Positions 9,734-19,979 of a stretch of 64,000 bases of DNA are shown here, in pieces. The translations under genes were made by a program, and so were the position numbers. Source of the DNA: Diphasiastrum complanatum (Eukaryota > Streptophyta > Lycopodiopsida > Lycopodiales > Lycopodiaceae); NCBI GenBank assembly GCA_029204225.1, contig CM055107.1:7352873-7416872 (forward strand), in the 5' to 3' direction. The notes beneath the pieces were generated by a model, which ran no database searches, had not been told where the DNA came from, and saw only the letters and a program-made list of their open reading frames with translations. Each line of letters starts with the position of its first letter. The first letter of the stretch is position 1.

Positions 9734-11835
9734 GACTACATGCTAATCTTGCTAAGTCTTTTTGGGGGGAAGCTTTAGCATGTGCTAACTATCTATGTAA
9801 TAGATGGACAAGTGCTTCCTTGGATGGTAAAACTCCTCATGAGGTTCTTTATGGTAGAAGGCCGAGTGTCAAGCATTGTAGGATCTTTGGATGTACATGT
9901 TTTGTCAATATCACACTTGATGATAGAACTAAAGAAGATCCTTCATCAAAGAAGGGTGTGTTTGTTGGCTATAGTGAAGTAAGCAAGGCTTACAAAGTGT
10001 ACATTCCTTCTACAAAGAAAGTTGTCATAAGTAGGGATGTCATCTTTCATGAAGAGAATGTTTCCAATGTTGTTGATGTTGATGTTGATGTGCCTACTAA
10101 TCATCATGATGTGCAAGATGTCTTGGATGAAGATGGAGATGCCACTCCAAAGCAAACTTCAAGGAAGACTCAAAGGCAAAGGGCTAAGCCATCAAGGCTA
10201 ACCTATGATGAAAAAGGAAAGCAAGTGGTGGACAACTCTAACTTTGCTTTTCTTACCTCTTTTGATGAACCAACTTGTGTAGGTGAAGCAATTCAAAAGA
10301 AGGAATGGATCCAAGCCATGGATCATGAGCATCAAGCACTCATCAAAAGCAACACATGGAGGTTGGTAAAGCTTCCAAAGGACAAGAAGGCAATTGGTTG
10401 TAAGTGGATCTTCAAGATCAAGACAAATCAAGATGGATCAATCAACAAGTACAAGGCAAGGTTGGTGGCAAAGGGGTATGCTCAAGAATATGGTATTGAC
10501 TATGATGAGACCTTTGCACCCGTGGCAAAGATGGTAACTATTCGAATCCTAATCTCTCTTGCAACTCTTTATGATTGGGATATGTGGCAAATGGATGTTA
10601 CTAATGCCTTCTTGAATGGTGATCTTGAAGAAGATATTTACATGGAGCAACCCGAGGGCTATGTTTCACATGATGAGCCTAATCATGTGTGCTATCTCCA
10701 AAAGAGTTTGTATGGGCTAAAGCAAGCACCAAGGAGTTGGTATGCTAAGCTCAATTCCTTCTTACTTTCTCAAAACTTTGTTATGAGTGAGTATGATCAT
10801 TCTCTCTACTTTAGATTGAATGAAAATGATATCACTTTACTTTTGATCTATGTTGATGACATTATCTTAAGTGGTGGTAACAATCTAGATATAGATGAAA
10901 TCAAGATGGCACTCAAAAGAGAGTTTGAAATTCAAGATCTTGGTAAACTTCATTATATCTTAGGAATAGAGATTATTAGAACTTCTAAATCTACATTCAT
11001 ATGTCAAGAAAAGTATGTTAACTCTATTCTAAAAAGGTTTCATATGGAAGATTGTAAAGTTGTTTCTACTCCTATGGAATCAAATGTAAAGCTAACTACA
11101 AGAAGTAATGAAAGATCCTTCAAGGACATTACTCTCTATAGAAAGCTAATAGGATCTCTTATATGGTTAACCATCACAAGACCTGATCTAAGCTTTGTGG
11201 TTGGTAAACTAAGTCAATTTATGCAAGATCCTAGTGAGGCTCATTGGAAGCTAGGAAAGAGAGTACTTAGATACATCTCGGGATCTAGAGATTTTGGCAT
11301 CTTGTATGGAGGTACTACACCTAACCTTTGTGGATTTTCAGATTCAAATTTTGCAGGTGATCAAATGGATAGGAAGTCAACAAGTGCCTTTGCAATCTAT
11401 CTTGGAGATGGAGTGGTCTCATGGCTATCAAAGAAGCAACCAACTATCTCTCTATCTTCCACCGAAGCCGAGTACAAGGCATTAACAACATGCACCAAGG
11501 AGATTCTTTGGATCAAGAGGATGTTATTGGATCTTCACTTGCTGGAACCAGAGAAGACTCCAATCATACTTTGTGATAACCTTTCAGCCCAAAGCTTGGC
11601 AAGCAATCCTGTTTTTCATGCAAGGAGCAAGCACATTGAGATTGCTCACCATTTTGTGAGAGATCAAGTCATTGCCAAAGAGGTGGAGCTTCAACATGTC
11701 TCTTCAAAGGAGTGTGTGGCTGATATCTTCACCAAACCATTGGGAAAGGACCTATATTTAATGCATAGATCTAATCTTGGAATGTGCTCAAAGACTATGT
11801 TGAAACTAGCATCCAATGTTGAAGAGGGAGTGTGA
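9685..11835 (+). CDS. pol: Pol remnant of C, unit 1: integrase end, RT, RNase H
   Basis: This is an open frame of 716 codons without internal stops. It starts within the integrase motif VAERKNRTLCECAKAM, so only the last catalytic Glu and the C-terminal part (FVGYSEVSKAYKVY near residue 95) remain. It has no natural ATG start, because the frame opens at a deletion junction with GTG. RT follows: CKWIFKIK, ARLVAKGY, DETFAPVAKM, MDVTNAFLNG, QMSLYGLKQAP-type segment, and YVDD at 389-392. RNase H has SDSNFAGD at about 551, SSTEAEYKAL at about 592, CDNLSAQSL at about 629 and ADIFTKPL at about 676. RT and RNase H look catalytically complete. The stop codon lies inside the downstream LTR (TGTGA). Confidence 0.9.
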   Translation: MAERKNRTLCECAKAMRLHANLAKSFWGEALACANYLCNRWTSASLDGKTPHEVLYGRRPSVKHCRIFGCTCFVNITLDDRTKEDPSSKKGVFVGYSEVSKAYKVYIPSTKKVVISRDVIFHEENVSNVVDVDVDVPTNHHDVQDVLDEDGDATPKQTSRKTQRQRAKPSRLTYDEKGKQVVDNSNFAFLTSFDEPTCVGEAIQKKEWIQAMDHEHQALIKSNTWRLVKLPKDKKAIGCKWIFKIKTNQDGSINKYKARLVAKGYAQEYGIDYDETFAPVAKMVTIRILISLATLYDWDMWQMDVTNAFLNGDLEEDIYMEQPEGYVSHDEPNHVCYLQKSLYGLKQAPRSWYAKLNSFLLSQNFVMSEYDHSLYFRLNENDITLLLIYVDDIILSGGNNLDIDEIKMALKREFEIQDLGKLHYILGIEIIRTSKSTFICQEKYVNSILKRFHMEDCKVVSTPMESNVKLTTRSNERSFKDITLYRKLIGSLIWLTITRPDLSFVVGKLSQFMQDPSEAHWKLGKRVLRYISGSRDFGILYGGTTPNLCGFSDSNFAGDQMDRKSTSAFAIYLGDGVVSWLSKKQPTISLSSTEAEYKALTTCTKEILWIKRMLLDLHLLEPEKTPIILCDNLSAQSLASNPVFHARSKHIEIAHHFVRDQVIAKEVELQHVSSKECVADIFTKPLGKDLYLMHRSNLGMCSKTMLKLASNVEEGV
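11821..11830 (+). promoter_or_regulatory. Polypurine tract, unit 1 of C
   Basis: GAAGAGGGAG directly precedes the LTR start TGTGAAAATT. It is also the coding sequence for the last residues of pol (E-E-G). Confidence 0.85.
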
Positions 11836-12485
11836 AAATTGTCAACATTTCCTAGCTAGTTTGAGGCCTAAATTGGCTAAAATTGTAAATAGTTTTGGTT
11901 CTGGAGTTTTGCACGTGTGAACCAGGCCACAATGTTTTTATTTACTGTATTTTTTCAGTATGATGAAGTGTCAAACTTCATACCCTTCAAAATGAGACCA
12001 TTTTGATGTATTTTGGTCATATAAGCCATTTTTAGCTATTTTTCCTATATAGGGAATATCTAGGGTCAAGTACCTTCTAGAGAGAGGAGAGAGAGTCATC
12101 TTCCTCATCCATAAATAGTAGGGAAGTCGTGGAGAACAGGTTGGAGAAACCTTTTGTATGCTTCATTGAGATCAATAGATCATTGTCATTGTTTCTTCCT
12201 CCATTGAGAGCATTGTTGTGTGTATTGTCTTCAAGCTATTGTGTATGATCTTAGGTGCTTTCCAAAAGTGATAGGCTGATGTATTATGGACTGTATAATG
12301 CTATTTTGGGCCGCACTTGATGTTTATGGAAGTTTCCATTTGTGATAAATGCTTTTTGATCAAGTTCTTTGCATTCTAGGTAGCATAGAATGTGTTGCCA
12401 ATTCCTAGCTTATGTAGTTTGGAGTGCAAGCATTCAAGCCAATGATCTTGGAGTTTAGATCCACTTAGGATCTGTATTTTTCACA
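11831..12485 (+). repeat. LTR 2 of element C (shared middle LTR)
   Basis: This 655-bp LTR serves as 3' LTR of unit 1 and 5' LTR of unit 2: a polypurine tract precedes it and a PBS follows it. It carries TG at 11910-11911, like LTR 3 and unlike LTR 1. No target duplication flanks it, as expected for a recombination-derived middle LTR. Confidence 0.95.
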
Positions 12486-12497
12486 TGGTATCAGAGC
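12486..12497 (+). promoter_or_regulatory. Primer-binding site, unit 2 of C
   Basis: TGGTATCAGAGC follows the middle LTR, as in unit 1. Confidence 0.95.
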
Positions 12498-13657
12498 TGG
12501 TTGGCTTCTATTTACAGTAAGTATTCCATTTTTGGTGATATTTGGATGTTTGATCAAGTTCTAGCATGATTTTGCATTGCTTTGTTGATCAAATCTTACT
12601 AACCTTTGTTTTGTGAGTTGAACTTGTGGATCAAAAGCATATTTCAGGTCTATTGAAGATCAGAGGCTGAAAAGAAACTATTTTGGATCAGATCATAACA
12701 CCTAATCATTTGTGATTGTGAGGCTTGTGCATATTCAATACTAACAATGTTCTTTTCAATCCTATTGTTGACAATCTCCATTCTTGGATGAACACTCTCC
12801 TTAAGTGGATGAAACTTCTCCTTAAGTGGATGACAAATGCTCTTTTGAGTGAGTTGTAATTCTCCTAAAGGCTGAGCAAAGCTCCCATTTGGATGAAAGA
12901 TCCCCTTTTTTGGGTGAACATATTGTAAGCTCCATTGTGAAGAGCATATTGTAAAGATTGTCATCAATTTTGGCATAAATTTTGGTGTACTTTGTTGAGC
13001 ATGTAAGTAACTCTCCTTATGTAATTTGATTGGAGCATTTGCTGGAAGGTGTTAACCATTATGCAAGTGTGTTTTCAGGTTCTTAACAGGTTGAGGAACA
13101 TTCTCATGTGAAGTGATCTTAGATCTACATCTAAACACCAAGATTTGACAAGATAGTGAAGCTAGTCTTGTGATTCACTAAGTGTGCTCATTCATTCACC
13201 TCTAAATCTTGTATTTATCACTTGCTGGAGTTTATAAACTTTTAGAAGTGTGGTTTACATGTGGTTTTACAGGTTGAATCAATATCTTAGTGTGTTGATC
13301 ATATGTTGATCAAGTTTGTTCATTACTAGGTAATCTTGGCATCCTAGTTTTGGGTATTTTCTAAGAATGCAAGTAACTCTTCACACCATAACTTGATTTG
13401 GTCACTTGCTGGAAAGTTTGAGAGCTTAAGCAAGAGTGTGTTCAGGTTGGTTTGATTTTGTAATCCATTCTTAGTGTGTGCAAAGTGTTGCATGTGTTTC
13501 AATCTTCCTTTCTATGCTTGGAAACCATCTAGGTTCAAGATAGAAGTGTTTTAGGGTCCTAAATCTTCATAGATCTCTTTATCTATCATTTGTTGAGAGA
13601 AAAGTGAGTGCTAAGTGCTTTAGGACAGAACCTAAAAGTTGAAGAAACATTAGAATC
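12498..13657 (+). other. 5' leader of C, unit 2
   Basis: This is the counterpart of 7575-8734 with almost no changes. One visible substitution is AAGACAG (about 8700) to AGGACAG (about 13623). The same three leader modules are present. Confidence 0.85.
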
Positions 13658-14656
13658 ATGGCTTCCAATGGTGGGATCATGCTAGAGTCTAGTGAAAGGT
13701 TGAGTTCATCAAACTACTCTACTTGGAAAGTGAGGATGGAGTCCTTACTTGAGTTGAATGAACTCATGGACATAGTTGCAGAAATTGAAGAGAGACCTCT
13801 CACACTTCAAGAGCAACAAAGGTTTGATAAGAAGGCCAAAAGGGCTCTTCATATCATTAAAATGAATGTTACAAATGAACTTCTCAAGGAAGTTGGAAAG
13901 TGTCAAAGTGCAAGTGAGGCATGGAATGCCTTAAAGAAGCTCTTTGAATCAAAGTCCACATCTAGGGTATTGACCCTAAGGAGACAAATATTTTCTAGTA
14001 GGCAAAGAGAGGGTGAAAGTGCTCATGCATTTATCTTGAGAGTTAAGTCCCTAAGTGATGATTTAGCATGCATTGATGAGAACATAAAAGATGGTGAAAT
14101 AGTCCAAGTTATGTTGAATGGTTTGCTAAATGAACATGCTAACCTTGTGCAAAGTTTTGCCATTCAAAGAGTCTTGCCAAGTGTGGTTGACTTGCAAGAA
14201 ATCTTATTGGCTGAAGAACATAGGTTGCAATCAAAGCTTGATGGTGCATCCTTGCAAGGTGGAGGTGAAGAGGCTTTCTTCACAAAAGGCAAATTCAAGG
14301 GCAAAGGTAAAGGCAAAGGGAAATGGTCCAAAGGTGGTAACTTTGATCATGATGATCACTCTTCCTCTTCCTCTTCTACTAAGAACAATAAGTCAAAGTT
14401 CAAGTGCTTTTATTGTGGGATAAAAGGTCATTTTGCAAATGAATGTTATAAGAAGAAAAGAGAGCAAGGAGAGAGGCAAGGAAATCTTACAATAGATGAG
14501 GAAGAACATAACACATGTGAATCACTTGTTATGACTTCAAGTTTGTTAGCCAACATAGATGATAATGATCCTTGGTGGATTGATAGAGGACTCCACAACA
14601 GAATGGAGTGGCCGAGAGGAAGAATAGAACCCTTTGTGAATGTGCTAAGGCAATGA
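13658..14656 (+). CDS. gag: Gag of C, unit 2, fused to a protease stub
   Basis: The frame encodes 332 residues identical to the unit 1 gag except at the antepenultimate residue, where CCA (Pro) in unit 1 is CTA (Leu) here, inside the out-of-frame tail. The CCHC knuckle and the aberrant WWIDRGLHN protease junction are the same, showing that the protease-integrase deletion existed before the unit was duplicated. It has the same limits as unit 1: an intact gag domain and no protease. Confidence 0.88.
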   Translation: MASNGGIMLESSERLSSSNYSTWKVRMESLLELNELMDIVAEIEERPLTLQEQQRFDKKAKRALHIIKMNVTNELLKEVGKCQSASEAWNALKKLFESKSTSRVLTLRRQIFSSRQREGESAHAFILRVKSLSDDLACIDENIKDGEIVQVMLNGLLNEHANLVQSFAIQRVLPSVVDLQEILLAEEHRLQSKLDGASLQGGGEEAFFTKGKFKGKGKGKGKWSKGGNFDHDDHSSSSSSTKNNKSKFKCFYCGIKGHFANECYKKKREQGERQGNLTIDEEEHNTCESLVMTSSLLANIDDNDPWWIDRGLHNRMEWPRGRIEPFVNVLRQ

Positions 14657-16758
14657 GACTACATGCTAATCTTGCTAAGTCTTTTTGGGGGGAAGCTTTA
14701 GCATGTGCTAACTATCTATGTAATAGATGGACAAGTGCTTCCTTGGATGGTAAAACTCCTCATGAGGTTCTTTATGGTAGAAGGCCGAGTGTCAAGCATT
14801 GTAGGATCTTTGGATGTACATGTTTTGTCAATATCACACTTGATGATAGAACTAAAGAAGATCCTTCATCAAAGAAGGGTGTGTTTGTTGGCTATAGTGA
14901 AGTAAGCAAGGCTTACAAAGTGTACATTCCTTCTACAAAGAAAGTTGTCATAAGTAGGGATGTCATCTTTCATGAAGAGAATGTTTCCAATGTTGTTGAT
15001 GTTGATGTTGATGTGCCTACTAATCATCATGATGTGCAAGATGTCTTGGATGAAGATGGAGATGCCACTCCAAAGCAAACTTCAAGGAAGACTCAAAGGC
15101 AAAGGGCTAAGCCATCAAGGCTAACCTATGATGAAAAAGGAAAGCAAGTGGTGGACAACTCTAACTTTGCTTTTCTTACCTCTTTTGATGAACCAACTTG
15201 TGTAGGTGAAGCAATTCAAAAGAAGGAATGGATCCAAGCCATGGATCATGAGCATCAAGCACTCATCAAAAGCAACACATGGAGGTTGGTAAAGCTTCCA
15301 AAGGACAAGAAGGCAATTGGTTGTAAGTGGATCTTCAAGATCAAGACAAATCAAGATGGATCAATCAACAAGTACAAGGCAAGGTTGGTGGCAAAGGGGT
15401 ATGCTCAAGAATATGGTATTGACTATGATGAGACCTTTGCACCCGTGGCAAAGATGGTAACTATTCGAATCCTAATCTCTCTTGCAACTCTTTATGATTG
15501 GGATATGTGGCAAATGGATGTTACTAATGCCTTCTTGAATGGTGATCTTGAAGAAGATATTTACATGGAGCAACCCGAGGGCTATGTTTCACATGATGAG
15601 CCTAATCATGTGTGCTATCTCCAAAAGAGTTTGTATGGGCTAAAGCAAGCACCAAGGAGTTGGTATGCTAAGCTCAATTCCTTCTTACTTTCTCAAAACT
15701 TTGTTATGAGTGAGTATGATCATTCTCTCTACTTTAGATTGAATGAAAATGATATCACTTTACTTTTGATCTATGTTGATGACATTATCTTAAGTGGTGG
15801 TAACAATCTAGATATAGATGAAATCAAGATGGCACTCAAAAGAGAGTTTGAAATTCAAGATCTTGGTAAACTTCATTATATCTTAGGAATAGAGATTATT
15901 AGAACTTCTAAATCTACATTCATATGTCAAGAAAAGTATGTTAACTCTATTCTAAAAAGGTTTCATATGGAAGATTGTAAAGTTGTTTCTACTCCTATGG
16001 AATCAAATGTAAAGCTAACTACAAGAAGTAATGAAAGATCCTTCAAGGACATTACTCTCTATAGAAAGCTAATAGGATCTCTTATATGGTTAACCATCAC
16101 AAGACCTGATCTAAGCTTTGTGGTTGGTAAACTAAGTCAATTTATGCAAGATCCTAGTGAGGCTCATTGGAAGCTAGGAAAGAGAGTACTTAGATACATC
16201 TCGGGATCTAGAGATTTTGGCATCTTGTATGGAGGTACTACACCTAACCTTTGTGGATTTTCAGATTCAAATTTTGCAGGTGATCAAATGGATAGGAAGT
16301 CAACAAGTGCCTTTGCAATCTATCTTGGAGATGGAGTGGTCTCATGGCTATCAAAGAAGCAACCAACTATCTCTCTATCTTCCACCGAAGCCGAGTACAA
16401 GGCATTAACAACATGCACCAAGGAGATTCTTTGGATCAAGAGGATGTTATTGGATCTTCACTTGCTGGAACCAGAGAAGACTCCAATCATACTTTGTGAT
16501 AACCTTTCAGCCCAAAGCTTGGCAAGCAATCCTGTTTTTCATGCAAGGAGCAAGCACATTGAGATTGCTCACCATTTTGTGAGAGATCAAGTCATTGCCA
16601 AAGAGGTGGAGCTTCAACATGTCTCTTCAAAGGAGTGTGTGGCTGATATCTTCACCAAACCATTGGGAAAGGACCTATATTTAATGCATAGATCTAATCT
16701 TGGAATGTGCTCAAAGACTATGTTGAAACTAGCATCCAATGTTGAAGAGGGAGTGTGA
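14608..16758 (+). CDS. pol: Pol remnant of C, unit 2: integrase end, RT, RNase H
   Basis: The frame has 716 codons and its protein is identical to unit 1 by eye, including YVDD at 389-392 and the RNase H motifs. It opens with GTG at the deletion junction and ends in the TGTGA of LTR 3. Neither pol frame shows a stop or frameshift, in contrast to elements A, B and D around it, which marks C as the youngest copia insertion here. Expression as a protein would need readthrough or reinitiation from gag. Confidence 0.9.
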   Translation: MAERKNRTLCECAKAMRLHANLAKSFWGEALACANYLCNRWTSASLDGKTPHEVLYGRRPSVKHCRIFGCTCFVNITLDDRTKEDPSSKKGVFVGYSEVSKAYKVYIPSTKKVVISRDVIFHEENVSNVVDVDVDVPTNHHDVQDVLDEDGDATPKQTSRKTQRQRAKPSRLTYDEKGKQVVDNSNFAFLTSFDEPTCVGEAIQKKEWIQAMDHEHQALIKSNTWRLVKLPKDKKAIGCKWIFKIKTNQDGSINKYKARLVAKGYAQEYGIDYDETFAPVAKMVTIRILISLATLYDWDMWQMDVTNAFLNGDLEEDIYMEQPEGYVSHDEPNHVCYLQKSLYGLKQAPRSWYAKLNSFLLSQNFVMSEYDHSLYFRLNENDITLLLIYVDDIILSGGNNLDIDEIKMALKREFEIQDLGKLHYILGIEIIRTSKSTFICQEKYVNSILKRFHMEDCKVVSTPMESNVKLTTRSNERSFKDITLYRKLIGSLIWLTITRPDLSFVVGKLSQFMQDPSEAHWKLGKRVLRYISGSRDFGILYGGTTPNLCGFSDSNFAGDQMDRKSTSAFAIYLGDGVVSWLSKKQPTISLSSTEAEYKALTTCTKEILWIKRMLLDLHLLEPEKTPIILCDNLSAQSLASNPVFHARSKHIEIAHHFVRDQVIAKEVELQHVSSKECVADIFTKPLGKDLYLMHRSNLGMCSKTMLKLASNVEEGV

Positions 16759-17408
16759 AAATTGTCAACATTTCCTAGCTAGTTTGAGGCCTAAATTGGC
16801 TAAAATTGTAAATAGTTTTGGTTCTGGAGTTTTGCACGTGTGAACCAGGCCACAATGTTTTTATTTACTGTATTTTTTCAGTATGATGAAGTGTCAAACT
16901 TCATACCCTTCAAAATGAGACCATTTTGATGTATTTTGGTCATATAAGCCATTTTTAGCTATTTTTCCTATATAGGGAATATCTAGGGTCAAGTACCTTC
17001 TAGAGAGAGGAGAGAGAGTCATCTTCCTCATCCATAAATAGTAGGGAAGTCGTGGAGAACAGGTTGGAGAAACCTTTTGTATGCTTCATTGAGATCAATA
17101 GATCATTGTCATTGTTTCTTCCTCCATTGAGAGCATTGTTGTGTGTATTGTCTTCAAGCTATTGTGTATGATCTTAGGTGCTTTCCAAAAGTGATAGGCT
17201 GATGTATTATGGACTGTATAATGCTATTTTGGGCCGCACTTGATGTTTATGGAAGTTTCCATTTGTGATAAATGCTTTTTGATCAAGTTCTTTGCATTCT
17301 AGGTAGCATAGAATGTGTTGCCAATTCCTAGCTTATGTAGTTTGGAGTGCAAGCATTCAAGCCAATGATCTTGGAGTTTAGATCCACTTAGGATCTGTAT
17401 TTTTCACA
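16754..17408 (+). repeat. LTR 3 of element C
   Basis: The LTR is 655 bp and ends TTTTTCACA, directly followed by the right copy of the target duplication. It matches LTR 2 at the diagnostic TG dinucleotide. Confidence 0.95.
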
Positions 17409-17413
17409 GAGAC
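17409..17413. repeat. Target-site duplication GAGAC, right copy
   Basis: GAGAC starts the resumption of the RT frame of element B (E-T-F-A-P-F-A) and matches 6903-6907. Confidence 0.93.
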
Positions 17414-18562
17414 TTTTGCTCCTTTTGCAATCAATAAAAGTCATCATTTCTATTGCTTGTTTTTTCAAATGGCAAGTTTTTCAACTAGATGTCTCAAATG
17501 TTTTCTTAAATGGATACTAGAAGAAGAGATGTATATGGAACAACCTCTTGGGTTTATCCAAGACAATACCAAAGTTTGCTTGCTCTTCAAAAGTCTCTAT
17601 GGACTAAAGCAAACACCAAGATTGTGGTATTCTCAACTTAGCACTTTTCTTATTTTACTAGGATTCAATCTTAGTAACCATGATGGAAGATAATTTAAGA
17701 TGCAAGATCTTGGAAAAATTCATTACATCTTAGGATTAGAGATTGACTTCCATAAAGAGAAAGCTTTTGTTTGTCAATCCAAATATGCGCTTTCAATGTT
17801 AAAAAAGTTTAATATGCTAGATTGTAAGAGTATTGATACTCCTATGGAGCAAATTGTGAAAACCCTAATAAAGGTGATGAATGATCCTTCGAGGACATCA
17901 CTCTTTCTAGGAGTCTTATAGGCTTCTTAATTTGGCTTACCATAACTAGGCCTGATGGAAGTTTTATGTTCATAATTTGAGCCAAGCTATGCAAAATCCT
18001 ATTATTCATCATTAGAAAATGGCCAAAAGGGTACTTAGGTACATATCTTCAACCTATGATTATGGTTTGTTATACAAAAGTGAAGAACTTTCTATTGTTG
18101 GCTATTTTGACTCGGATTTTGCTAGTGACAAAGTAGATCAGAAACTTACAAGTGCATATGTCATATATCTTGGAGGAAACTTAATATCTTCGCCTTCCAA
18201 AAAGCAAGATACTATATCACTCTCATCTTGTGAAGTTGAATATAAGGCACTTACTACTACAACAAAAGAAGTGCTTTGGATCAAGAGGTTGCTTTTGGAG
18301 CTAAAGACTATCAAAGAAGATGATCTACCATTGATCATGTGTGACAATATTTCAGCACAAGCTTGCCCTTGCCAACAACCCAATATTTCATGCAAGGAGC
18401 AAACACATCGAAGTTGCACATCACTTCACGAGAGAGAAGCTCAGTGGAGGGGAAATCTACTTGAAGCACATCATCTTGTATTGCAAATTTGCTCACCAAA
18501 CCTTTGCGCAAACATTCCATCATCAAGCAAAGAGCCAATCTTGGATTAATTCCAAGATCCAT
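17409..18562 (+). pseudogene. pol: Element B pol, second part: RT and RNase H
   Basis: This continues the RT that stops at 6907. Recognisable blocks are ETFAPFA, a diverged segment in place of MDVKSAFLNG, EEEMYMEQPLGF, LFKSLYGLKQTP, then a stop and a deletion at about 17690-17700. Compared with C, about 40 residues are missing there, including the catalytic YVDD. QDLGKIHYILGLEI follows. RNase H shows FDSDFASD (about 18106), SSCEVEYKAL (about 18225) and CDNISAQ, then a frameshift at about 18365 before FHARSKHIEVAHHF. The RT is therefore dead by loss of its active site, independent of the C insertion. The coding region ends about 35 bp before the 3' LTR. Confidence 0.88.
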
Positions 18563-18590
18563 GTTCAAGTCAGCATAGATTAATTTTTAT

Positions 18591-18596
18591 GAGGAG
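18591..18596 (+). promoter_or_regulatory. Short polypurine tract of element B
   Basis: GAGGAG lies immediately upstream of TGTTGAAAATG, the inferred start of the B 3' LTR. It is short but correctly placed after RNase H. Confidence 0.5.
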
Positions 18597-19317
18597 TGTT
18601 GAAAATGAAAAATCGTCTATCTTGACTTTAGGATTTAGAAAAAAAAACTATCTATGTATGTAATGTTTCATGTTGCAAATGCCAAATTTGGCCTAGAAGA
18701 AACTTGAGCTACATGGTCTCTTATGTCTAGTTGGTCATATACAACATGCATATAGAATGTAGACATAGAAATGCCAATTATGGGCTTGTAGAACCTCATG
18801 GCACATCACATGAAATGGTTGTCAGTGTTCCATAGTGACATGCAAGGCATGCACAAAGTGAATTGGACATATGCATGGTGATTTGTACAATTCTAGTTTA
18901 GAATTTGACACTTGGTAAAAGTAGGTAGAAATGCATGCATGTAAAGTCACAAATGTCACTAGTTTTCTAGTTTTCACTTTTAGATGTGGAAGAAAGTAGG
19001 AAGGAGATGGTTCTATCTCGAGCTACTCCAGTCTCCATAAATATGTGTAAGCTCTCTCATGATTTTTTATGAAGAACCAAGCTTTGAAGCTATTCCATGT
19101 CAATTTGGATCTATACTATTGTTTGCTTGAATTTTTCTCTCTCTTTCTCTCTCTAACTCGAGTAGAGGATTATGCTAATGTATTAAATTCTTGTACTTCT
19201 TCTCTTTTGATTTTGAATGCAATCATTATTTAATCATTAGCATGCTAGATTGTGCTTTGGTGATAAATTCTAGAACTAGATCTTTATATTCAATATAGAT
19301 TCAATTTATGTGCTAAA
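18597..19317 (+). repeat. 3' LTR of element B, right end replaced by element D
   Basis: The sequence starts TGTTGAAAATGAAAAATC after the pol end and polypurine tract. It contains a TATA-like CATAAATATG at about 19036, a CT-rich stretch near 19135 and long AT-rich sequence, as expected for an LTR. No matching CAACA end was found before element D starts at 19318. D therefore appears to have inserted in it, and the missing end is not seen after 22830. Confidence 0.6.
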
Positions 19318-19967
19318 TGTGAAAGATTCAACTAGTTTCATCACATTTTGCAATATTTCCATATTTGGCATATTGAGGCCAAAACTTGTTTTAGACTTAG
19401 AGGTTGACTTTTCAAAGTTCATTAGTCTAAATTTCATTTGAATAAACACTTTTTGAAAGTGTGGGAAAGATAGAATGCGAGTTTGAGTAGATTCAATTTG
19501 AATAAGTTGGGTACATTGAATCTAGACCCAAAATTGGTAGGGTTAGCATTTTGGTGGGAAAGCCAAGTGGCCAAATAGGGTTTGGACCTGCTATAAAAGG
19601 ATGTAACTCATGGAGAGAGTCATCTTCTCTCTTCTCTATCTCATTTCATGCTTATACATGGTTCTCTTGGGTTCTACTATCCATTGGTGCACTATCTTGG
19701 TGATTGCTTGCAATTCTATGTGTAGAATGATCTATATTTGTTATTTTTGGATCCACACGTGTGAAATATAGTAGCTTGCTGGTTTTGTATGGACAGCAAC
19801 AGTACATAATCATTTCATTCAAGTTTGATCAAGTTCTATTAGTGTTTGCATCTCAAATTGTGTGAAGATGCTGATTTTTCTACATTGGTGAAATTGGTAG
19901 TGTATTGCTCTTTCTAACCAAAGATCATTCAAGTAGATTGAATCTTAAGGATCTGAAATCTTTCACA
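19318..19967 (+). repeat. 5' LTR of element D
   Basis: The LTR is 650 bp, bounded by inverted TGTGAAAGAT and ATCTTTCACA. TATA box CTATAAAAGG is at 19591-19600. A CACACGTGTGAAA motif at about 19754 resembles the CACGTGTGAA of LTR C. Confidence 0.9.
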
Positions 19968-19979
19968 TGGTATCAGAGC
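19968..19979 (+). promoter_or_regulatory. Primer-binding site of element D
   Basis: TGGTATCAGAGC follows the LTR end directly and matches initiator Met tRNA. Confidence 0.95.

Larger units (their letters stand above)
6908..17408 (+). mobile_element. Element C: tandem copia array LTR-internal-LTR-internal-LTR
   Basis: Three 655-bp LTRs (6908-7562, 11831-12485, 16754-17408) separate two internal regions of 4268 bp. The repeat period is exactly 4923 bp wherever I checked, and the two units differ at only a few bases. The outer ends are TGTGAAAA...TTTTTCACA and the array is bounded by GAGAC on both sides, so it sits as one insertion in B. The most economical origin is insertion of a single element followed by unequal crossing-over between LTRs. 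Insertion of an already tandem cDNA is the alternative. Both internal regions lack most of protease and integrase, so C would depend on another copia element for those functions. Confidence 0.93.

Noticed and set aside
10198-10431. Minus-strand frames antisense to C pol (also 9946-10155 and the unit 2 equivalents)
   Set aside because: Shadows of the pol reading frame with no features of their own.
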